DNA from: SYIM01 sp044359405
GTDB taxonomy: Bacteria; Pseudomonadota; Gammaproteobacteria; Burkholderiales; Burkholderiaceae_E
NCBI GenBank assembly: GCA_044359405.1
Contig: JBIKMC010000023.1
Coordinates: 1 to 21,919 of the forward strand
Length of the DNA stretch: 21,919 bases
Reading direction: 5' to 3'
In this document: piece after piece, positions 15,316 to 21,919 of the stretch
Layout: every line of letters starts with the position of its first letter
How positions within the stretch are numbered: the stretch's first letter is position 1
Made by a program: the position numbers and the translations under genes
The notes under the pieces: generated by a model
Database searches by the model: none
What the model was told of the DNA's origin: nothing
Seen by the model: the letters and a program-made list of their open reading frames with translations, nothing else

Positions 15316-16503
15316 TTAACGGGTCTCGGCAAACAACTCACGACCAATAAGCATGCGACGAATCTCTGAGGTGCCCGCGCCAATCTCGTACAGCTTGGCG
15401 TCACGCCACAGGCGCCCCGTGGGGTAATCGTTGATGTAGCCATTACCACCCAGACACTGAATCGCTTCGCCGGCCATCCAGGTCGCTTTCTCGGCCGAGA
15501 ACAAAATCGCGGCCGCTGCATCCTTGCGCAGGCTTCGTACGTCGACCAGACCCGCGCGCGACCGATCACACTGACGTCCGACTTCGTACACGTACGCGCG
15601 CGACGCCATCATCGTCGCATACATGTCCGCGAGCTTGCCCTGCATCAGCTGAAACTCGCCTATGGGTTGACCAAACTGTTTGCGCTCATGCACGTAGGGC
15701 ACAACGGTATCCATACAGGCCTGCATGATGCCCAGCGGCCCACCGCACAGCACCGCACGCTCAAAGTCAAGACCACTCATCAACACGCGGGCGCCATTGC
15801 CCAGGCCGCCCAGAACGTTCTCGGCCGGAACCTCGCAGTCCTTGAAGACCAGCTCACCGGTAGAGCTGCCCCGCATGCCCAGCTTGTCCAGACGCTGGGC
15901 AACCGAAAAGCCCGGAAAGCCCTTTTCAATCAGAAAGGCTGTAATGCCCCGGGCACCGGCCTCAAGATCATTTTTGGCGTACACAACCAGTACGTCGGCA
16001 TCGGGCCCGTTGGTGATCCACATCTTGGTGCCATTGAGCACCCAGCGGTCGCCGCGAAAATCAGCCCGCAGGCGCATGGACACCACATCGGACCCGGCGC
16101 CAGGCTCAGACATCGCCAGGGCGCCGACCCACTCACCCGAGATGAGCCGGGGCAGATAGCGCGCCCGCTGCTCGGCCGTACCGTTACGGTAGATCTGATT
16201 GACGCACAGGTTCGAGTGCGCTCCATAGGACAGCCCCACCGATGCGCTGCCCCGAGAGATTTCCTCAACCGCCACGATATGGGCCAGATAACCCAGATCG
16301 GTGCCGCCATACTCGGGTGAGACGGTCAGACCCAGCAAGCCCATCTCACCGAACTTGCGCCACAAGTCGGCCGGAAACTGGTCATGACGATCGATCTGCG
16401 CCGCGCGCGGCGTGATCTCGGCCGCCACAAATGGCTCGAGCGCTTCGCGCAGCAGGCGAACATCTTCGCCAAGGTCAAACTGAAGGCCTGGGATGTTTGC
16501 CAT
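15316..16503 (-). CDS. liuA: Isovaleryl-CoA dehydrogenase
   Basis: FAD-dependent oxidation of isovaleryl-CoA to 3-methylcrotonyl-CoA, the first committed CoA-ester step of leucine breakdown; 395 residues, electrons passing to ETF. The key diagnostic is the catalytic glutamate Glu248 in GLDFERAVLCGGPLGI, the site used by isovaleryl-CoA dehydrogenase, while the usual C-terminal YEGT position reads IGAGTSEIRR with Ala376 instead of Glu. GALAMSEPGAGSD (128-139) and WITNGPDADV (162-171) are also typical. The start ATG 16503 has GAGG nine bases upstream. It appears to be the first gene of the eleven-gene minus-strand run, separated from the thioesterase gene by 83 bases and from the thiolase gene by 63 bases. 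This is the firmest functional assignment in the operon. Confidence 0.96.
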   Translation of the reverse strand: MANIPGLQFDLGEDVRLLREALEPFVAAEITPRAAQIDRHDQFPADLWRKFGEMGLLGLTVSPEYGGTDLGYLAHIVAVEEISRGSASVGLSYGAHSNLCVNQIYRNGTAEQRARYLPRLISGEWVGALAMSEPGAGSDVVSMRLRADFRGDRWVLNGTKMWITNGPDADVLVVYAKNDLEAGARGITAFLIEKGFPGFSVAQRLDKLGMRGSSTGELVFKDCEVPAENVLGGLGNGARVLMSGLDFERAVLCGGPLGIMQACMDTVVPYVHERKQFGQPIGEFQLMQGKLADMYATMMASRAYVYEVGRQCDRSRAGLVDVRSLRKDAAAAILFSAEKATWMAGEAIQCLGGNGYINDYPTGRLWRDAKLYEIGAGTSEIRRMLIGRELFAETR

Positions 16504-16531
16504 GTTTTTCTGCCTCAGTGCTCAGGGCTCG

Positions 16532-16545
16532 CCTGGTTAATCAGG
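16532..16545. promoter_or_regulatory. Possible operator: imperfect palindrome upstream of isovaleryl-CoA dehydrogenase
   Basis: CCTGGTTAATCAGG is a 14-base palindrome with six of seven base pairs matching and an AT-rich centre in GC-rich surroundings, 29-42 bases before the liuA start. A weak -35-like TTGAAG (minus strand, 16560-16565) lies just upstream, so the palindrome would overlap the -10 region of a liu promoter. No liuR or liuQ regulator gene is in the window. This is a pattern observation only. Confidence 0.25.
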
Positions 16546-16586
16546 AAGGTTCGCCACGGCTTCAACGCCGCCGCCGACCCGCGTGT

Positions 16587-17051
16587 CTAGTCTTTGACAT
16601 CGTCGCGCCCGACAATGGTCATTTCGGTGGCGGTCATGGTGGCCACCAGCCGTTCACGCCCGGCCGCGTCGATGGCAATCGCCTCACCCTCGGCCAGCGT
16701 AATGGTGCGGCCCGCCTTGCGAACCCGGCCCACGAATCGGAACCGAAGGCCAGCGGCGGGCGCCAGACAGTTCACCTTGTACTCAATGGTGAGGATGCCC
16801 GCATCGGCCGGCATCAGCGTCAGCGAGGCAAACCCGCAGGCTGAATCAAGCAGCGTGCCCGTGATGCCGGCATGCATAAAGCCATGCTGCTGCGTAAGCC
16901 TGGCATCAAAGGGCAGATCAATCTGCACCTCGCCCGGCTCGACCCGCACGAGCTGCGCGCCGATCAGCCCCATGACCGGCTGCCGGTCAAAGCTTGCACG
17001 CACCCGGCGCGCAAAGTCGGGGTCGGCAGGCGAATGCGGGCGCGAAGACAT
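16587..17051 (-). CDS. PaaI-family hotdog thioesterase
   Basis: Probable acyl-CoA thioesterase, 154 residues, single hotdog domain. The active-site region QQHGFMHAGITGTLLDSACG (54-73) carries the HGxxxxG...D pattern of the PaaI/YdiI group, with Asp69 the likely catalytic acid. The following strand TIEYKVNCLAPA is the typical substrate-binding strand. The start ATG 17051 has only a weak ribosome binding site. It lies 83 bases upstream of liuA on the same strand, so it could be co-transcribed with the liu operon and release CoA from stalled intermediates; substrate and operon membership are inference. Confidence 0.87.
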   Translation of the reverse strand: MSSRPHSPADPDFARRVRASFDRQPVMGLIGAQLVRVEPGEVQIDLPFDARLTQQHGFMHAGITGTLLDSACGFASLTLMPADAGILTIEYKVNCLAPAAGLRFRFVGRVRKAGRTITLAEGEAIAIDAAGRERLVATMTATEMTIVGRDDVKD

Positions 17052-17142
17052 CAGAGCATTTTAACCCCGGGGAGGGCCGCCCGAAGATCGGAACTGGCGA
17101 GGTGGCTTGCGCTGGGGCTCATCCGCCGCAGCTCAGGCAAGC

Positions 17143-17937
17143 TCAGGGGCGGTCTGCAAACACCCCTAGCGCGGTCAACTGAGCCTGCGCCGCCTGCGCC
17201 CAGCCGCGGTTGGCCGCCGGGCTGGCCGGGCTGGGGTGAAGCACCTGGCCAATGCGCGGCGCGCCCGCCGAGCCGCCGGCGCCGTCAGCCAGAACGCGCT
17301 CGATGCACTGGCGCGCATAGGCGCCAATACCGATCGCCCATTGCGGTGCAATCGCCTCCAATGCGCGGCGCAGATGCGCATCGCATGCCAGCTGCAGCGG
17401 CACGAGGCTGGCTGCGGGGAGCTTCTCGGGCGTGTAGTTGCGCCCGGACGCCTCCAGAAACACCAGCGGACAGTAGTTCAGCACGAAGCACTGCTCAAAA
17501 AATCGCGGGGCCTCGCCAAATGACTCGGCCGCCCAGGCATACAGGCGTCGACCGCTCACTTCGGATCGGGAACAGGAAAACCCCTCGATGGGTCGGCGGG
17601 GATGCTCATGCGCCGGCCTGTCCACCGGCTCACAGATGCCCATCCAGTCGCGGACCGCTGCAATCTCGCCAAAGGGCACCCCGGTCTGCATCATGCCGAA
17701 GGGGCCGGGGTTCATGCCCACGAAGACTACCTGTTTGTGGCCCTTGCCATACCGACGCAGATACGTCTCATGCGGGCGACGCGCATAGGCGAGCGGGTTG
17801 TAAACATGAGCGACCGGCGCGGGAAAGCGCAAACCATCGACCGCATCACTGAGCGTGCGCGCTGCATCGACGAGGGCCTGGGCGACCGCCTCATCGCCGG
17901 TCGCGGTCCGTACGTGCCTGGGTGAGCTTGCTGCCAT
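17143..17937 (-). CDS. SMUG1-family uracil-DNA glycosylase
   Basis: Base-excision repair enzyme that removes uracil and oxidised pyrimidines from DNA, 264 residues. The SMUG1 active-site motif GMNPGPFGMMQTGVPFGE is at residues 74-91, with Asn76 in the catalytic place. SRSEVSGRRLY (123-133), NYCPLVFLEASGRNYTP (154-170) and the HPSPASP loop (His234) are also SMUG1 hallmarks. ATG 17937 has AGGA eight bases upstream and begins just before the conserved part; longer frames run through the 16-base tandem repeats and are not conserved-looking. It lies 91 bases upstream of the thioesterase gene. SMUG1-type enzymes are sparse in bacteria but known; other bacteria use Ung. Confidence 0.92.
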   Translation of the reverse strand: MAASSPRHVRTATGDEAVAQALVDAARTLSDAVDGLRFPAPVAHVYNPLAYARRPHETYLRRYGKGHKQVVFVGMNPGPFGMMQTGVPFGEIAAVRDWMGICEPVDRPAHEHPRRPIEGFSCSRSEVSGRRLYAWAAESFGEAPRFFEQCFVLNYCPLVFLEASGRNYTPEKLPAASLVPLQLACDAHLRRALEAIAPQWAIGIGAYARQCIERVLADGAGGSAGAPRIGQVLHPSPASPAANRGWAQAAQAQLTALGVFADRP

Positions 17938-17981
17938 AGTGGGTATCCTGGATAGGCTTTGCACGATGATAGAGGAGCTGT

Positions 17982-18045
17982 CCACAGAGACGACCGCCCA
18001 CAGAGACGACCGCCCATAGAGACGACCTCCCATAGCGACGATTGT
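17982..18045. repeat. Tandem repeat, four copies of a 16-base unit
   Basis: Units at 17982-17997, 17998-18013, 18014-18029 and 18030-18045. The first two are identical (CCACAGAGACGACCGC), the third differs at two positions and the fourth keeps only CCATAGCGACGA well. It lies in the divergent intergenic region between the SMUG1 and cupin genes. A period of 16 does not preserve a reading frame, which argues against it being coding. The gradient of decay suggests expansion from the SMUG1 side. Confidence 0.9.
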
Positions 18046-18079
18046 CCGGCGCCGGCCGGTGGGCGACAATATCGGACAA
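18041..18079. repeat. Cluster of short inverted repeats after the tandem repeat
   Basis: ATTGTC (18041-18046) faces GACAAT (18065-18070), and TTGTCCG (18042-18048) also faces CGGACAA (18073-18079), so two alternative stems share one arm. Between them lie the palindromes CCGGCGCCGG (18046-18055) and CCGGCCGG (18052-18059). It may be regulatory or simply GC-rich; I see no sigma-70 promoter of good quality in it. Confidence 0.45.
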
Positions 18080-18135
18080 GGCGCCTCGCTCAGTCACGAC
18101 CCTTGACGGCTGACCCGGCCCGTCCGGCCCCTGGT

Positions 18136-18148
18136 TTACGAATCGTAA
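18136..18148. promoter_or_regulatory. Possible operator: perfect 13-base palindrome before the cupin gene
   Basis: TTACGAATCGTAA has perfect six-base arms around a central A and is notably AT-rich for this region. It lies 42-54 bases upstream of the preferred cupin start at 18190 and overlaps the first base of an alternative ATG at 18148. The form fits a dimeric repressor or activator site; the protein that would bind it is not known. Confidence 0.35.
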
Positions 18149-18189
18149 TGCCTGACCTTAGACCCACCGAACCCGCACCATCTAACGCC

Positions 18190-18729
18190 ATGAACAAACC
18201 CGTCGACGCACAACTGGCAGCCGATCCTCGGCTGGTTCCTTACGCCAAGCCGCAGCCCTGGGGCATGGCGCCCGACATGCTGATTCCTGAGGTGCTCACC
18301 GCTGACGAGAAGCTATGGGCGCCGGTAGGGCCTGATAGCTGGTCGCGTCCACTGCACCTGAATGTAACGGGAGGCTTTTACACGCATGTGCTACGGGTGC
18401 GCCGCTCGGGCGTGTTACAGCGACACCGCCACTCGGGTGCGGTGCATGCCTACGTAATCCGCGGTCGCTGGTACTACCTTGAACACGACTGGGTGGCCGA
18501 AGAGGGCAGCTATGTGTTCGAGCCGCCCGGCGAAACGCATACGCTCACCGTACCCTCAGACTGCACTGAAATGATCACGCTGTTCACGGTGCATGGTGCG
18601 CTCATGTATGTTGACCCGCAAGGCAAGGCCACCGGCTATGACGATGTGTTCACACGCATCGACAAGTACCGGGAGCACTTTGAGGCGGTGGGCCTGGGCG
18701 CTGACTACGTGCGCCGCTTCATGCGCTGA
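18190..18729 (+). CDS. Cupin protein, 2,4'-dihydroxyacetophenone dioxygenase-like
   Basis: 179 residues, a single cupin beta-barrel. Metal-binding motif 1 is seen as HRHSGAVHAYVIRG (His79, His81, with His86 nearby) and motif 2 as EPPGETHTLTVP (His117), enough for a mononuclear iron site. Length and wording (SGVLQRHRHSGAVHAYV, WYYLEHDW, GSYVFEPPGETHTL) resemble the 2,4'-dihydroxyacetophenone dioxygenase family, which cleaves an aromatic ketone side chain; many members have unknown substrates, so the reaction is not assigned. ATG 18190 was chosen by family length; ATG 18148 in the same frame would add 14 residues, and neither has a clear ribosome binding site. It stands alone on the + strand, divergent from the SMUG1 gene and convergent with rodA. 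Confidence 0.82.
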   Translation: MNKPVDAQLAADPRLVPYAKPQPWGMAPDMLIPEVLTADEKLWAPVGPDSWSRPLHLNVTGGFYTHVLRVRRSGVLQRHRHSGAVHAYVIRGRWYYLEHDWVAEEGSYVFEPPGETHTLTVPSDCTEMITLFTVHGALMYVDPQGKATGYDDVFTRIDKYREHFEAVGLGADYVRRFMR

Positions 18730-18766
18730 GCACAGCACAGGACGGATCAGGCAGCCCTGTTTGCCT

Positions 18767-18795
18767 GCGTGTCGTCACCCGGCGTGTCATCACCC
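18767..18795. repeat. Short direct repeat between cupin gene and rodA
   Basis: GCGTGTCGTCACCC (18767-18780) and GCGTGTCATCACCC (18782-18795) are two 14-base copies separated by one base, with one mismatch. They lie in the 146-base convergent gap 18730-18875, in which I found no convincing terminator hairpin with a T run. Confidence 0.6.
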
Positions 18796-18875
18796 CTCCA
18801 AGCCCGGGGAAAACGACGCTGGCCGTCAGTCGCCTTGCGCCTGACCCTTGGTAACCATCAGGCCATACGGTGTGC

Positions 18876-19985
18876 CTAGTCGGAGCGTCGAATGCGGCTG
18901 CGGTGCGCGCCCATCAGCAGGCCCGCACCCAAGCCCAGGGTCACCATGGCTGTACCGCCGTAAGACATCAGGGGAAGAGGTACGCCCACCACGGGTAGCA
19001 CGCCCGACACCATGCCCATATTCACGAACGCATAAATGAAGAAAATAAGGCCCAGGGCGCCGGCCAGCAGGCGATGAAACAAGCTCGCAGCCCGCGCTGA
19101 GATCATCAGCGCACGCGCTATCAGCAGCAGATACAGCCCAACCAGCACTGCATTACCAACCAGGCCGAACTCCTCGGAGTAGACCGCAAAAATAAAGTCG
19201 GTGGTGCGCTCGGGCACGAACTCAAGATGGGTCTGTGTACCCTGCATCCAGCCCTTGCCCCAGACGCCGCCCGAGCCCACGGCAATGGTGGACTGAATAA
19301 TGTGAAATCCAGCGCCCAGGGGGTCAGCCGCCGGATCGAGCAGCGTCAGCACGCGCTGTTTCTGGTAGTCGTGCATCAGACTCCACATCAGCGGCGCACT
19401 CACCAGAGCAGACACCACCAGGGTCGCGATCAGCTTCCAGTTCAGCCCGGCCAGAAAAATAACAAAACCACCACTTGCGGCCACCAAAAGCGCCGTGCCC
19501 AGGTCAGGCTGGCGCAGAATCAACCAGACCGGAAGCGCCAGCAGGGCACCGGCAAAAGCGAAGTCGCGCCAGCCCGCTGATGCGCCCCGCTTTTGGAAGT
19601 ACCAGGCCATCAGCAGCGGTGTGGCGATCTTGAGCAGCTCAGACGGCTGTATGCGCATGAAGCCCAGATCAAGCCAGCGACGCGCGCCCTTGGTGACATC
19701 GCCAAACAGAGCCACCGCCACCAGTAGAAAGACGCCCACCAGGAACAGGGGTAACGCGATGCGTTGCAGCCAGGTGGGCGGCACGTTAGCCGCGGCCCAC
19801 ATCACCATAAAAGCCAGGGCAAGATTGCGCGCGTGGGTATCGAAGCGCCCGGGAAAGTCATTCGCGGCCGAATACATCGTCACCAGGCTCAGCGTGCCAA
19901 TGGCTAGCAGAATCAGCAGCAGCACGGGATCGAAGACCAACACAAAGGGACGCGCCCGCGCCAGAAGTTCGTGCGGCCTGATCAT
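18876..19985 (-). CDS. rodA: Rod-shape-determining peptidoglycan glycosyltransferase RodA
   Basis: SEDS-family lipid II polymerase of the elongasome, inner membrane, 369 residues with about ten membrane segments. Typical pieces are KGARRWLDLGFMRIQPSELL (residues about 99-118), where the RWL...QPSE motif is a SEDS hallmark, LRQPDLGTALLV, PERTTDFIFAVYSEEFGLVG and the C-terminal VPLPLMSYGG. It works together with PBP2, encoded directly upstream; the ATG shares ATGA with the PBP2 stop, so their synthesis is coupled. The short N-terminal cytoplasmic stretch and total length are as in E. coli RodA. Confidence 0.97.
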   Translation of the reverse strand: MIRPHELLARARPFVLVFDPVLLLILLAIGTLSLVTMYSAANDFPGRFDTHARNLALAFMVMWAAANVPPTWLQRIALPLFLVGVFLLVAVALFGDVTKGARRWLDLGFMRIQPSELLKIATPLLMAWYFQKRGASAGWRDFAFAGALLALPVWLILRQPDLGTALLVAASGGFVIFLAGLNWKLIATLVVSALVSAPLMWSLMHDYQKQRVLTLLDPAADPLGAGFHIIQSTIAVGSGGVWGKGWMQGTQTHLEFVPERTTDFIFAVYSEEFGLVGNAVLVGLYLLLIARALMISARAASLFHRLLAGALGLIFFIYAFVNMGMVSGVLPVVGVPLPLMSYGGTAMVTLGLGAGLLMGAHRSRIRRSD

Positions 19986-21919
19986 GGTGGCGGCGCCTCG
20001 GTCAGGTCCTGCTCGCTGGGCTCAACGACCGGCCCGGGCAAGACCGGTGCAACCCCAACGGGCGGACGCTCATCCGGAACGTCTCTGAGCTCGGCCTCGT
20101 CAATCTCGACCACCACCGGTGCCGGCCGGCTTTTACGATCAGCCAGAACTCGCCCCGTCAGATGAAGATCGAGCAGGGCGCGCGCGATAGGCGCTGCCGC
20201 CTGCGCCCCGAAGCCGCCGTTTTCAACGATCAGCGCCACCGCGATCTTGGGTGACTCGGCTGGCGCATACGCAATGAACAGGGAGTGATCGCGGTGCCGC
20301 TCGGCGATACGGCGAGCGTCGTATTTTTCATTCTGCCCAATGCTGATCACCTGCGCCGTACCCGTCTTACCCGCCGCCACATATTCCGCATCGGCGAACA
20401 CGGCGCGGCTGGTGCCCTGACGATTCACATCAATCAGTGCGCGGTTGACCAGGCGCCAATGGGCTGGGTTGATGCTGACCCGCTCGCCCGCCTCGGGCGG
20501 CAAGGGCGTGCGGGCGCCCGTGACCGAGTCCTCAAGCGCCTGTACCAGTCGCGGCTTCATAGTCTGGCCGCCGTTGGCCAGCGTGGCCGTCGCATGCGCG
20601 AGCTGCATGATGGTGAACGCGTTATAACCCTGGCCGATTCCCACCGACGGCGTCTCGCCGGGATACCACTTCTGCTTGAAGCGGCGCATTTTCCACTCAG
20701 ACGATGGCAGCACGCCGGTAGCCTCGTGCCTGAGGTCAATGCCGGTTCGCTGGCCAAAGCCCCAGGGCTTCATCGCCGCGTGAATACGGTCAACACCCAT
20801 CTCGAACGCAAGCTTGTAGAAGTACGTGTCGCTTGAAACCACGATTGACTTATGCAGATCAACGCTACCGTGACCACCGGGCCGAGAGTCACGAAACCGA
20901 TGCTCGCCCAGCTGAAAATAGCCAGGGTCCACGGTGATGTCGCCCGGTCTTCGCGCGCCGGTCTCAAGCGCTGCAAGGGCCAGAAAGGGTTTGTAGGTTG
21001 AACCCGGCGGGTAGGTGCCACGCAAAGGCCGGTTGAGTAGCGGACGGTCGGGGTTTTCGTTCAGCGACTGCCAGGTCTGCGGATCAATCCCGTCGACGAA
21101 CAGATTGGGGTCATAACCAGGCCGCGAGACAAAGGCCAGGATATCTCCCGTGGCGGGCTCGATGGCCACCAGGGCGCCACGGCGGTCGGCATACAGCTGC
21201 TCGGCCAGGGTTTGCAGACGCATGTCGATTGACAGCACCAGATTCTGCCCCGATACGGCCGGGCTGCGCGACAGGACTCGCACGACCTTGCCGGCTGCCG
21301 ACACCTCAACCCGTTCGGCCCCTGGCTCACCGTGCAGCGTGCGCTCATACGCCTGCTCCAGACCCGTCTTGCCCGTGTGCGTTGAACCGGCGTAGCGTGA
21401 GAGCTCGCCACTTTGTTCAAGCTTTTTACGGTCATCGGGCGAAATACGTCCGATGTAACCCACGACGTGCGCCGCCGAATCGCCCAGCGGATAGTTGCGC
21501 AGCAATCGAGCCCTAATCTCAACGCCCGGCAGACGGTAACGCTGGGCCGCCACCCGCGCCACCTCGGCGTCGGTCAGGCGCGACTTGAGCGGAACGGTTT
21601 CAAAATTGCGCGAATCTTCGAGCAGCCGTCGAAAGCGACGCAGATCACGTGGCGTGATCTCGATGAGCTGGCCGAGCTCGGCCAGCACCGGCTCAAGCCG
21701 CGCGTAGCGGTCGGGCACCAGCTCAAGCGTGTAAAAGCCAACGTTCTCGGCCAATCTCACGCCATTGCGGTCAAGGATCAGGCCGCGGGTGGGTGGCGCT
21801 GGCACCAGAGCGATACGATTGTCTTCGGCCTGAGCACGAAAGTCGTCGTAGCGCTCCACCTGCAGGTAGTAAAAGCGCCAGCCTAGCAGGGCAAAGCACA
21901 GGGTCACGCCCAGTATCGC
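19982..21919 (-). CDS. mrdA: Penicillin-binding protein 2 (elongation transpeptidase), 5' end missing
   Basis: Class B PBP that cross-links peptidoglycan during cell elongation, anchored by an N-terminal membrane helix, catalytic part in the periplasm. The frame is open to the right edge of the window, so the first residues are missing; numbering here is from the GTG at 21907. The visible part begins inside the membrane anchor (LLGWRFYYLQV). Then come the PBP dimer domain (TRGLILDRNGVRLAEN, about 40-55; GKTGLEQAYE, 179-188) and the transpeptidase domain with S-x-x-K at Ser303-Lys306 in PPGSTYKPF, SSD at 358-360 and KTGT from 514. It ends with a proline-rich, acidic tail of about 50 residues (VEIDEAELRDVPDERPPVG and on) that is longer than in E. 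coli PBP2. mreBCD are expected upstream but are outside the window. Confidence 0.96.
   Translation of the reverse strand, partial: AILGVTLCFALLGWRFYYLQVERYDDFRAQAEDNRIALVPAPPTRGLILDRNGVRLAENVGFYTLELVPDRYARLEPVLAELGQLIEITPRDLRRFRRLLEDSRNFETVPLKSRLTDAEVARVAAQRYRLPGVEIRARLLRNYPLGDSAAHVVGYIGRISPDDRKKLEQSGELSRYAGSTHTGKTGLEQAYERTLHGEPGAERVEVSAAGKVVRVLSRSPAVSGQNLVLSIDMRLQTLAEQLYADRRGALVAIEPATGDILAFVSRPGYDPNLFVDGIDPQTWQSLNENPDRPLLNRPLRGTYPPGSTYKPFLALAALETGARRPGDITVDPGYFQLGEHRFRDSRPGGHGSVDLHKSIVVSSDTYFYKLAFEMGVDRIHAAMKPWGFGQRTGIDLRHEATGVLPSSEWKMRRFKQKWYPGETPSVGIGQGYNAFTIMQLAHATATLANGGQTMKPRLVQALEDSVTGARTPLPPEAGERVSINPAHWRLVNRALIDVNRQGTSRAVFADAEYVAAGKTGTAQVISIGQNEKYDARRIAERHRDHSLFIAYAPAESPKIAVALIVENGGFGAQAAAPIARALLDLHLTGRVLADRKSRPAPVVVEIDEAELRDVPDERPPVGVAPVLPGPVVEPSEQDLTEAPPP

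Noticed and set aside
16872..17852. 326-codon + strand open frame opposite the thioesterase and SMUG1 genes
   Set aside because: Low-complexity Arg/Pro/Ala-rich translation without any known motif, opposite two clear genes.
17982..18045. CRISPR array
   Set aside because: The units are only 16 bases, directly adjacent without spacers, and no cas gene is nearby.
17938..18069. Longer N-terminus for the SMUG1 protein, starting at 18069
   Set aside because: The added 44 residues are translated from the 16-base tandem repeats; the start at 17937 has AGGA at good spacing and lies right before the conserved part.
17959..18189. Longer N-terminus for the cupin protein, beginning in the tandem repeat
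   Set aside because: The extra residues are Arg/Pro-rich translation of the repeat and palindromes; family length supports a start at 18190 or at most 18148.
18730..18875. Terminator hairpin between the convergent cupin and rodA genes
   Set aside because: Only short, interrupted stems and a direct repeat are seen, with no T run on either strand.

Overview
The window is high-GC, gene-dense chromosomal DNA with no mobile element, RNA gene or CRISPR array that I could find. The gene content suggests a betaproteobacterium, most likely Burkholderiales and perhaps Alcaligenaceae-like: a LIV-type transporter with a long substrate-binding protein, a liu-type leucine catabolic operon, a SMUG1-type uracil-DNA glycosylase and an mrdA-rodA pair. 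The taxonomic call is inference from protein style and order, not a search result.

Region 1 (1-5212, + strand) is an operon for a branched-chain-amino-acid-type ABC importer. It holds a LivH-like permease cut by the left edge, a LivM-like permease, a periplasmic binding protein and a LivF-like ATPase. The last gene is a GMP reductase that overlaps the livF stop codon by one base. The LivG-type ATPase is not in view and is probably upstream.

Region 2 (5205-16503, - strand, transcribed from high to low coordinates) is a compact run of eleven genes whose gaps do not exceed 63 bases. In transcription order they are isovaleryl-CoA dehydrogenase, thiolase, a second acyl-CoA dehydrogenase, methylcrotonyl-CoA carboxylase beta subunit, an EamA permease, methylcrotonyl-CoA carboxylase alpha (biotin) subunit, a GhrA-like 2-hydroxyacid dehydrogenase, a DUF1289 protein, a PH-like membrane protein, a metallo-beta-lactamase-fold hydrolase and a GNAT acetyltransferase. 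The first genes carry out isovaleryl-CoA to 3-methylglutaconyl-CoA and a terminal thiolase step. The methylglutaconyl-CoA hydratase (liuC) and HMG-CoA lyase (liuE) expected between them are absent from the window. The two operons converge with overlapping 3' ends at 5205-5212.

Region 3 (16587-18729) holds a PaaI-like thioesterase and a SMUG1-family uracil-DNA glycosylase on the - strand, and a divergent + strand cupin resembling 2,4'-dihydroxyacetophenone dioxygenase. The 252-base divergent region (17938-18189) contains four tandem copies of a 16-base unit and a perfect 13-base AT-rich palindrome. It is the longest non-coding stretch in the window.

Region 4 (18876-21919, - strand) is the cell-elongation pair rodA and mrdA (PBP2), the latter cut by the right edge.

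I see no clearly new multi-gene system. The points most worth a second look are the GMP reductase coupled to an amino-acid-type ABC transporter, the EamA gene in the slot where liuC is often found, and the repeat and palindrome in the divergent region.
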